Positions 1-5,057 of a stretch of DNA of 5,057 bases are shown here, one piece after another; position 1 is the stretch's first letter, and every line of letters starts with the position of its first letter. This DNA is from Pseudomonadota bacterium. Its GTDB lineage: Bacteria; Pseudomonadota; Alphaproteobacteria; Rhizobiales; Hyphomicrobiaceae. The position numbers and the translations under genes are program-made. The DNA is taken from positions 1 to 5,057 of the forward strand of contig JAKAML010000147.1 in the NCBI GenBank assembly GCA_021812845.1, read 5' to 3'. Below the pieces are notes generated by a model, which was not told the origin of the DNA, did not search any database, and worked only from the letters and a program-made list of their open reading frames with translations.

Positions 1-67
1 GCGTTCCCGACATCCGATCCGGGACCACCGAGGCTGTCGTCACCACAACCACTCATGGGTGACGACG

Positions 68-541
68 ATGACCTACATGCTGGAAGGCTATACCTATGAC
101 TACAGCGTCGGGGAGCGCTATTCGCCGATCGCCGGGCGGACGCTGCGGCAGCTGACCCTGGCGGTGCCCGGCGGCGGCTGCAAGTACTGGCTCAAGACCC
201 GCGGCCAGGGCTGCACCTTCTGCGGCTTCCCCGGACTCACGCGCCGTCTCAATCTCGGCGACGGCCGCGACGACTATTTCGGCGGCTGGCGGCTCGATGC
301 GCGGATCTTCGAGGGCATGTACCGCAGCGCGATCGAGAACGCGGAAGCCGCCGACAAGCTCGCGCTCTTCAACGGCGGGTCGTTCTTCGTCGACGGCGAG
401 CTGCCCCCCGAATTCCGCCACCGCTTCATCGCGGACGCCAGTCGCCGCCCGGGCCTCGTCCAGATCATGGTCGAGTCGCGGCCGGAGTACGTGACGCCGG
501 CCGCGCTCGACGAGGCGGCGCCGATCCTCGGCGCCGGCCGG
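68..541 (+). other. Segment: truncated radical SAM domain (Elp3/RaSEA-like)
   Basis: This segment is the N-terminal half of a radical SAM core. The glycine-rich lead-in (AVPGGGCKYW) and the CX10CX2C spacing, with TFCGF after the second cysteine, resemble the Elp3-like/RaSEA-like group of radical SAM proteins rather than the classical CX3CX2C type. The GG of FNGGSFF fits the SAM-contacting glycine strand, and ESRPEYV fits the following core strand with its conserved Glu-Ser-Arg. In related proteins the next strand, after a segment like LGAGRD, is typically of the GIGLE kind and leads into the second half of the barrel. Here that continuation is absent and usher sequence follows. The substrate of the parent enzyme cannot be told. 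Assignment to the radical SAM superfamily is firm; the subfamily is from memory and tentative. Confidence 0.75.
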
Positions 542-1108
542 GACTTCGCCGACGGCGCCTTCGGCATAGGCCAGCCGGTGCGCGGCAACGGCTTCGCCAT
601 CGTCGAGGCGCACCAGTCGATCGCCGGCAAGACCGTGACGGTCGGCGCGGGCGAGGACGTGCGCGCACGCTCCGACTGGCTCGGGTCGGCGGTGGTCAGC
701 GACGTGCCGGCCTACACGAACTCGACCCTTGCGGTCGACGTCGCCGATCTGCCCGTCGGCTACAGCCTCGGCGCCGGCGGGTTCGACACCCATGCGCCGC
801 ACAAGGCCGGCTACCGCCTGCGCGTCGGCTCGGACTACTCGGTCTCGGCCTACGGCACGCTGCTCAAGGCCAACGGCGAGCCGGTCGGGCTGCTCACCGG
901 CACCGCGTCGCCCGTCGACGATCCCGCCCGGCAGGTGGCGATCTTCACCAACGCCGCCGGCAGGTTCGGCGCCGAAGGGCTGGCACCGGGCCGGTGGACC
1001 ATCACCATGGCCACGGAGGACACCCCGACCGTGTTCGAGCTCACGGTTCCCGAGGGCACCGACGGCCTGTTCAGGGCCGGCGAGCTCCGACCGGCGAGGA
1101 AGGGTTGA
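68..1108 (+). CDS. Chimeric ORF: radical SAM N-terminal half fused in frame to fimbrial usher C-terminal end
   Basis: This open frame joins pieces of two unrelated proteins. Residues are counted from the GTG at 59. Residues 1-160 resemble radical SAM enzymes: C41-X10-C52-X2-C55 is the likely 4Fe-4S/SAM site, followed by an FNGGSFF strand (about 104-110) and an ESRPEYV strand (about 139-145). From about residue 163 (FADGAFG) to the end it matches the last barrel strands and C-terminal domains of chaperone-usher ushers (DLPVGYSLG, AGYRLRVGSDYSV, GRFGAEGLAPGRW). There is no signal peptide, so the usher part could not be exported. Each half is far shorter than its family, so neither activity is expected. 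I chose ATG 68 because it best fits the likely family N-terminus; GTG 59 and ATG 77 are alternatives, and no clear Shine-Dalgarno decides between them. The frame stays open to the left edge, but the histidine-rich codons there do not look coding. The chimera could be a real deletion fusion or an assembly misjoin. Both family calls are confident; function is doubtful. Confidence 0.8.
   Translation: MTYMLEGYTYDYSVGERYSPIAGRTLRQLTLAVPGGGCKYWLKTRGQGCTFCGFPGLTRRLNLGDGRDDYFGGWRLDARIFEGMYRSAIENAEAADKLALFNGGSFFVDGELPPEFRHRFIADASRRPGLVQIMVESRPEYVTPAALDEAAPILGAGRDFADGAFGIGQPVRGNGFAIVEAHQSIAGKTVTVGAGEDVRARSDWLGSAVVSDVPAYTNSTLAVDVADLPVGYSLGAGGFDTHAPHKAGYRLRVGSDYSVSAYGTLLKANGEPVGLLTGTASPVDDPARQVAIFTNAAGRFGAEGLAPGRWTITMATEDTPTVFELTVPEGTDGLFRAGELRPARKG
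545..1108 (+). pseudogene. Segment: C-terminal remnant of a Csu/FimD-type outer-membrane usher
   Basis: Ushers are outer-membrane beta-barrels that assemble and export chaperone-bound pilus subunits. A full usher is usually around 800 residues; only about the last 187 are here. Residues about 163-185 (FADGAFG to GFAIVEAH) resemble the final barrel strands. About 186-265 is the first C-terminal domain, with the family signatures DWLGSAVV, VDVADLPVGYSLG and AGYRLRVGSDYSV. About 266-345 is the second, PapC_C-like domain (GTLL.ANGEPVG, FTNAAGRFGAEGLAPGRW). The stop lies 3 bases before the tip-subunit gene, the tight spacing expected for a csuD-csuE pair, so this end appears native. The signal peptide, N-terminal chaperone-binding domain, plug and most of the barrel are missing, so it cannot work as an usher. 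It is classed as a remnant unless the join is an assembly error. Confidence 0.75.
1096..1104 (+). promoter_or_regulatory. Shine-Dalgarno site of the tip-subunit gene
   Basis: The purine run GAGGAAGGG overlaps the last codons of the usher tail and ends 7 bases before ATG 1112. With only 3 bases between the upstream stop (1106-1108) and this ATG, the two reading frames are probably translationally coupled. This supports the start at 1112 and an operon order of usher then tip subunit. Confidence 0.7.
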
Positions 1109-1111
1109 GAC

Positions 1112-2098
1112 ATGGGCCAGGACCGCTCGAAAAGAGCTCGCATCCCGATCGCACTTGCGGCCGCAGTCGTCGCGCTCTTCGGCACGGCGGCACACGCCAA
1201 CTGTCCGCAGAACCGGCTCAATGGCCTCACGGCGACGCTGTCGGGGTCGCCGGTCGTCGGCAGCTACGACCCGTTCGCCGGCGCGGACGCCGTGGTCGAC
1301 ATGTCGGTCGCGCTGACCAATCCCGCCAATCAGGTATGCGACGCGGCGATCTCCTTCGCCCGCGCCCCGACGGCCGCCGTCATGAGCAACGGCGCCGCCA
1401 CGCTCAGCTATGCGCTCGAGCCGGCGGGCGGCGGCGGATCGCTGATCACGACCGGGTACGTCCAGAGCAGCACGCCCGGCGCAGCCAACAGGGTCAACGT
1501 GACCGTCCCAGCCGAGGGCTCGGCCAGCGCCGCCTTCCGTCTGCGCATTCCCGCGTCGCAGGTCGTCGCCGCCGGCAGCTATCAGGACATCCAGATCCAG
1601 CTCATCCTGGTCGGGATCGGAAACAACGGCCCCGAAAGCTCCCGGTCGGGGCCGTCCTTCGTTCCGCAGGCCACGGTCATCCAGAAGTGCATCCTGCCGT
1701 CGCCGTCGCTGCCGAGCGTCAACCTGTCGTCAGCGATCGCCAACGGGCGGCCGAACGAGGGCGTCAGCCAGTCGGTCAGCTTTTCCAACGTCCAGTGCAC
1801 AGCGCCGACCAAGCTGCGGCTGACGGGTGCAGCGTTGCAGCCGACCATCGCGACGCCGGCGCGGCCGGGCTTCGACAATTTCATCAATTTCCGCGCCGCG
1901 GGGACGTTCGGCGCCGCGTCGTCTGTCCTCACCACCGCCACGACGGCGAACTCCGTCGATTCGGTGCAGAAGAACGCGGCGAGCGGCGCCACGACGAACG
2001 GCCAGATCGCCGTCGACATCAATCTCGTCAATGGCCAGCCGATCATCGCCGGCGCCTATTCGGGAACGCTCACCGTCAGCATCGATCCGAGCTTCTGA
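1112..2098 (+). CDS. Two-domain spore coat U family pilus subunit, CsuE-like tip protein
   Basis: This is a complete 328-residue secreted subunit of an archaic (Csu-type) chaperone-usher pilus. The N-terminus is a Sec signal peptide: basic residues (RSKRAR), a hydrophobic core (about 11-25) and an AHA cleavage site after residue 29. Two tandem spore-coat-U-like immunoglobulin-type domains follow. Domain 1 (about 30-170) has Cys31 and Cys76; domain 2 (about 188-328) has Cys193 and Cys229. Each pair probably forms a disulfide. Domain 2 ends in a beta strand of the form Y-S-G-T-L-T-V-S-I, typical of fimbrial subunits that complete or donate strands in pilus assembly. Two domains, this length and the position right after an usher match CsuE, the tip adhesin that in Acinetobacter binds hydrophobic surfaces. 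The gene appears intact, but its usher is broken in this window and no chaperone or major subunit is present here. The family is sure; the tip role is inferred from architecture and gene order. Confidence 0.85.
   Translation: MGQDRSKRARIPIALAAAVVALFGTAAHANCPQNRLNGLTATLSGSPVVGSYDPFAGADAVVDMSVALTNPANQVCDAAISFARAPTAAVMSNGAATLSYALEPAGGGGSLITTGYVQSSTPGAANRVNVTVPAEGSASAAFRLRIPASQVVAAGSYQDIQIQLILVGIGNNGPESSRSGPSFVPQATVIQKCILPSPSLPSVNLSSAIANGRPNEGVSQSVSFSNVQCTAPTKLRLTGAALQPTIATPARPGFDNFINFRAAGTFGAASSVLTTATTANSVDSVQKNAASGATTNGQIAVDINLVNGQPIIAGAYSGTLTVSIDPSF
1626..1655 (+). repeat. Perfect 10-bp inverted repeat (terminator-like hairpin) inside the tip-subunit gene
   Basis: The arms at 1626-1635 (ACGGCCCCGA) and 1646-1655 (TCGGGGCCGT) pair perfectly around a 10-base loop. 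The stem is GC-rich and followed by a pyrimidine-rich stretch (CCTTCGTTCC) rather than a true T run. It encodes part of the linker between the two pilin domains (protein about 172-181). In shape it resembles an intrinsic terminator or a pause/RNA-processing hairpin, but without a proper U tract termination would be weak. It could also be chance in GC-rich code. Confidence 0.5.
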
Positions 2099-2146
2099 GC
2101 GGCCGTCGACATCGACGCGGTCTGGGCGCCGGGGCGTCGGCTCGGG
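2099..2146. other. 48-bp gap between convergent genes with a short imperfect palindrome
   Basis: This is the only spacer between the stop of the pilus gene (2096-2098) and the stop of the synthetase (2147-2149). It contains a 6-bp inverted repeat, CGTCGA/TCGACG, at 2104-2109 and 2112-2117 with a 2-base centre. There is no T run on either strand, so I cannot call a bidirectional terminator with confidence. No other element is visible. Confidence 0.3.
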
Positions 2147-5057
2147 TCAATGGTCGGCCATCTCGGTCGTCGCCACCGTCCCGCCGCAGCCCGCCGGCGG
2201 CCGGCACGGGTCGGCCGCGCGGGCCGGATTGCCGCACCAGGTCTGGCCGCGTCCGACCACGGAGCCCTTCATGAGAAACGAATCGGCGAGAAGCGTCGCG
2301 TCGGCGGCGACCCGCACGCCATAGTTCACGAACGCCGCCGGACCCAGCGTGCAGCGGTCCCCGAGCCGGATGTGATCGGACTTGAACAGCCCGTCCTCCA
2401 GCGAATGGCTCTGCAGCGACGTCGCCTCGTTGAGACAACAGTGGTCGCCGATCTCGACCAGCCCCTTCTCGGTGATGGCGCAGCCGTCGTCGAACACCAT
2501 GCGCCCCATGCGGACGCCGAGCAGCCGGTAGATCCACGGCCGGAACGGCGTGCCCTTGAACAGGAGCTTGAGCGGTGTCTCGCCCATCTTCCAGTAGCGC
2601 TCGATGCGGAAGAAGTGGTGGTCGTGGATCGTGCAGCTCCGCGGCTCGAGCGTCATGCGGCCCGGGCCCCACACTTCCATGAGCACGAAATAGCCGGGCA
2701 ATACGATTAACGACACCGCGGAGACCACAAAGACCCCGGCGATGCCGAGCGCGCTGTCCGCGCGATAGAGGGCATAGGCGGTGGCGACCGACAGCAGCAC
2801 GGCGCCCCACATCAGCAGCAGGTAGGCGGCGAGCGTCACGAGATTGTGCCGGTTCTTGGCAGCGAGCCGCCGGGCGCGCTCGGTGGTGGGCGCCAGGGGA
2901 TCGAAGGTCTGCTGGGTCACGACCCGTCGCGGGATCTCGAACGGCGGCGAGCCGAGGATGCCGCGGCTCGACAGCCCCGGCCCCGACGTCGGCACCATGG
3001 CCTTGGTCGCGATCAGGTTGTCCGCGCCGAGCCGCGCGTCCGCGACGTAGACGACGTGATTGCCGAGGAACGAGCCGTCGCCAATCGCGGCCTCTCTCAG
3101 CACGAACGCGGTGCTCGACTGCCGGAAATTGATCATCGAAAGGCCGTCGGACACCATCGTCCCGCTGCCGACGCGGCACAGCGTCGGGATATCGTGGCGC
3201 TGGTGGCTGCCGAAGTTCGAGCCCGACTGGCGCACGACGCCGAGATCGAAGCCGATGAAGCGCAGGTAGCGGACGATGAACGAGCTGTCGCCGAACATGA
3301 CGTTGTAGGCGTAGGAGTTGCTGAGCCAGGACACGAGACCGGCGACGGCATAGTGGAAACCGTAGAGAGGGTAGAGGATGCCTGGACGGAGGACGCCCGC
3401 CAGCACGCGCGGGACGAGCCCGACGGCGACGAGCCCGACCAGGAGACCGGTCGCGTAGAAGGCGAAGGAGAGGCCGGCGACGCCGAGCAGGGCCTCCGGC
3501 CAGGTCGTGCCGGCGAAATCGGGAAGGCGGGGCTCGAGAACGGCGTGGAGCACGATGGCCACGGCCTCGATCGCCGGAACGACACCGAGCAGGATCGCCG
3601 CCAGGACCGATGCGGTGTAGGCCGCCGGCCGCCAGCGGCTCGCCGGCAGCTCGTCGACGGCGGCGAAGCTCTCGTCCGTCGGCACCGCCGGCGAGCCCCA
3701 GGCGCGGCCGCCGTCCGCGATCGTCTGCCCCTCGTGCAGCGACGAAGCATGGGCGAGCTGCCCCCCGTCGCCGATCGCGGTGCCGATATCGATGACCGAG
3801 CCTTCGCCGACATAGGCGCCGCGACCGACCGTGACCCGACCGGTCACCACCTCGCCCCGCTCGGCGCGGCAGGTCTGGACCAGACAGTCCTTGGCCAGCA
3901 CGGCGCCGTCCCCGACCGCGAGCAGGTCGGGGCAGGCCGGCGCGAAGCGGATGTTCAGGGAGGCGTTGCGCCCGATCCTCGCGCCGAGAAGCCGCAGGTA
4001 CCAGTTGAACGGCGGCTGACCGCGGAACAGCACCAGGGGGCAGGACTGAATGAGCTGGCGCACCACCCAGAAGCGCACGTAGCGGAGCGACCACAGCGGA
4101 ATGCGCTCCTCGCGGAAGCGCCCGACCAGCATCCACTTCGCGGCGACCGGAACGAGCACCGACAAGCCGAGCAGCAGGGTCGCGGCGGCCACGAGACGGA
4201 CGTAGCCCTCCGCGGCCGTGATCGCAGCCGTCTCCCATCGGTAGAGCGCGAGGCCGACCACGGTCCAGAGCGTCGCGACGACGCTGTAGTGCAGGAACTG
4301 CAACGCCCCGCAGACCGCATGTCGAAGCCGAGACGGCACGACCGCCGCGCCCAGCGCCGGCATTTCCCGATCCAGCCGGCGAGCGCCGCCCCGCGTCTCG
4401 ATCGCGCGGGCGAGCCGCTCCACGGTCGGGTTCAGGTAGACGTCACGGATGGAGACGCCGGCGGACGGAAGCCGCTCGTCGAGCGCGAACACGAACTCGG
4501 TCATGCGCAGCGAATCGCCGCCGAGATCGTCGAAGACGTGGTCGGCCACGGAGACCTGCTCGAGCTTCAGCACCTCGGCCAGCACTCCGGCGACCGCCGT
4601 CTCGAGCGCCGTGCGCGGCGCGACGTGTGCGGCGGTGCTGCTGTTGACGCGCGGGCCCGCCGGCGCCGGCAGCCGCTTGCGATCGGCCTTGTTGCTCGGC
4701 AGCATCGGAATCTCGTCAAGCACCTCGATGAAGGCCGGCACCATGTACCCGGGCAGCCGCGACTTGAGGCGGCGCGCCACCTCGCCGACGTCGACGGCCT
4801 GCCGCCGCGCGCGGGCCGTGACGTAGGCCACGAGCTCCATCTGTGCGCCGTCGCCGCCCATAGTCGCCACGACGGCCTGGGCGATGGCGGGATGCTCGAG
4901 CAGCGCCGACTCGATCTCGGTGAGCTCGATCCGGTAGCCGCGCACCTTGACCTGGGTATCGATGCGGCCGAGGTACTCGATCTCGCGATCGCCGTTGATC
5001 CGGCCGAGATCGCCCGTGCGATAGATCCGCCCCGACGGGTTGTCTGGCAGCCCGGCG
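2147..5057 (-). CDS. Pls/PosA-type nonribosomal peptide synthetase, C-terminal part (5' end off window)
   Basis: This is the last 969 residues of a membrane-bound synthetase; residues are counted from the right edge. The adenylation domain end has YRTGDL (12-17), GRIDTQVKVRGYRIEL (30-45) and the A10-like LPSNKADRK (119-127) with its lysine. A carrier domain (about 148-220) follows, with LGGDSL and the phosphopantetheine-accepting Ser182. Hydrophobic segments lie at about 256-272, 287-308, 478-505, 521-550, 737-762 and 769-794, separating three soluble domains (about 347-457, 602-707, 827-947). These carry hexapeptide-like repeats (VGDGAVLAK, IGDGSFLGN, IGDHCCLNE) of left-handed beta-helix type. 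There is no ordinary condensation or thioesterase domain. In epsilon-poly-L-lysine synthetase this arrangement makes an isopeptide-linked homopolymer, with the tandem domains thought to join monomers. Here the monomer is unknown because the specificity pocket lies outside the window. The C-terminal tail is short and has three cysteines (941, 951, 957). The frame is clean to TGA. The family call is strong; the product is open. Confidence 0.9.
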   Translation of the reverse strand, partial: AGLPDNPSGRIYRTGDLGRINGDREIEYLGRIDTQVKVRGYRIELTEIESALLEHPAIAQAVVATMGGDGAQMELVAYVTARARRQAVDVGEVARRLKSRLPGYMVPAFIEVLDEIPMLPSNKADRKRLPAPAGPRVNSSTAAHVAPRTALETAVAGVLAEVLKLEQVSVADHVFDDLGGDSLRMTEFVFALDERLPSAGVSIRDVYLNPTVERLARAIETRGGARRLDREMPALGAAVVPSRLRHAVCGALQFLHYSVVATLWTVVGLALYRWETAAITAAEGYVRLVAAATLLLGLSVLVPVAAKWMLVGRFREERIPLWSLRYVRFWVVRQLIQSCPLVLFRGQPPFNWYLRLLGARIGRNASLNIRFAPACPDLLAVGDGAVLAKDCLVQTCRAERGEVVTGRVTVGRGAYVGEGSVIDIGTAIGDGGQLAHASSLHEGQTIADGGRAWGSPAVPTDESFAAVDELPASRWRPAAYTASVLAAILLGVVPAIEAVAIVLHAVLEPRLPDFAGTTWPEALLGVAGLSFAFYATGLLVGLVAVGLVPRVLAGVLRPGILYPLYGFHYAVAGLVSWLSNSYAYNVMFGDSSFIVRYLRFIGFDLGVVRQSGSNFGSHQRHDIPTLCRVGSGTMVSDGLSMINFRQSSTAFVLREAAIGDGSFLGNHVVYVADARLGADNLIATKAMVPTSGPGLSSRGILGSPPFEIPRRVVTQQTFDPLAPTTERARRLAAKNRHNLVTLAAYLLLMWGAVLLSVATAYALYRADSALGIAGVFVVSAVSLIVLPGYFVLMEVWGPGRMTLEPRSCTIHDHHFFRIERYWKMGETPLKLLFKGTPFRPWIYRLLGVRMGRMVFDDGCAITEKGLVEIGDHCCLNEATSLQSHSLEDGLFKSDHIRLGDRCTLGPAAFVNYGVRVAADATLLADSFLMKGSVVGRGQTWCGNPARAADPCRPPAGCGGTVATTEMADH
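4511..4513 (-). other. Phosphopantetheine attachment serine of the carrier domain
   Basis: The TCG codon on the minus strand encodes the serine of the LGGDSL motif in the thiolation domain. This residue accepts the 4'-phosphopantetheine arm from a phosphopantetheinyl transferase. Its presence indicates the carrier domain could be activated, and so that the synthetase is not obviously degenerate. Confidence 0.8.

Noticed and set aside
1..58. Possible coding continuation of the first ORF to the left edge
   Set aside because: The frame is open, but the residues are dominated by His and Arg, unlike the downstream protein, and the radical SAM family normally begins near the ATG at 68. No clear promoter or ribosome-binding site could be identified here either.
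68..1108. A novel bifunctional radical SAM-usher system
   Set aside because: Both domains are truncated within their folds and there is no signal peptide, so a working two-part protein is implausible without evidence of the same fusion elsewhere.
53..1195. 380-codon open frame on the minus strand opposite the chimeric ORF
   Set aside because: Its translation is rich in Arg, Ala, Gly and Val with no recognisable family, and it lies antisense to a frame with clear radical SAM and usher motifs. Long antisense frames are expected in GC-rich DNA.
2104..2117. Palindrome between the convergent stops as a bidirectional terminator
   Set aside because: Only a 6-bp stem with a 2-base centre and no T run; too weak to call, kept only as a note in the spacer entry.
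994..2274. 426-codon plus-strand frame overlapping the pilus tip gene
   Set aside because: It is composed mostly of His, Arg and Gly, begins inside the usher tail and crosses the tip gene in the wrong phase; the tip gene has a signal peptide, Shine-Dalgarno and pilin signatures.
2076..4238. 720-codon minus-strand frame overlapping the synthetase in another phase
   Set aside because: It is Arg/Pro-rich low-complexity translation with no motifs; the overlapping frame encodes coherent membrane helices and hexapeptide repeats and runs to the window edge.

Overview
This is a GC-rich window with G/C-biased third codon positions. The gene families present (an archaic/Csu-type chaperone-usher pilus and a Pls-like nonribosomal peptide synthetase) suggest a high-GC proteobacterium, most likely an alphaproteobacterium. 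That assignment is inference from gene content and codon style; there is no rRNA or other marker to confirm it. Nearly the whole window is coding, and I see no tRNA, rRNA, CRISPR array, IS element or integrase.

Left part, plus strand (about 68-2098). The first gene is an uninterrupted but chimeric frame. Its first ~160 codons are the front half of a cytosolic radical SAM enzyme (CX10CX2C cluster motif plus the next core strands). Its last ~187 codons are the C-terminal end of an outer-membrane fimbrial usher (CsuD/FimD type). The two join in frame near base 530-547. Neither half can be complete: the radical SAM barrel stops midway, and the usher lacks its signal peptide, N-terminal domain, plug and almost all of its beta-barrel. 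Three bases after the stop, behind a good Shine-Dalgarno, comes a complete two-domain spore-coat-U-type pilus subunit (CsuE-like tip protein). The usher tail and tip gene therefore look like the intact 3' end of a Csu-type pilus operon whose 5' part has been replaced by a radical SAM gene start, either by a genomic deletion or recombination or by an assembly misjoin.

Right part, minus strand (5057-2147). A single long gene enters from the right edge and converges on the pilus gene, with 48 bp between the stops. It is the C-terminal 969 residues of a Pls/PosA-type nonribosomal peptide synthetase: the end of an adenylation domain, a carrier (thiolation) domain with an intact GGDSL serine, then a membrane region of about six helices alternating with three soluble domains that contain left-handed beta-helix-like hexapeptide repeats. 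This is the layout known from epsilon-poly-L-lysine synthetase. The substrate-selecting part of the adenylation domain lies outside the window, so the product cannot be predicted.

The two sides face each other and share no evident operon; nothing here shows a functional link between the pilus and the synthetase. The items most worth a second look are the radical SAM/usher chimera, the three-domain Pls-like synthetase of unknown product, and a strong terminator-like hairpin inside the tip-protein gene.
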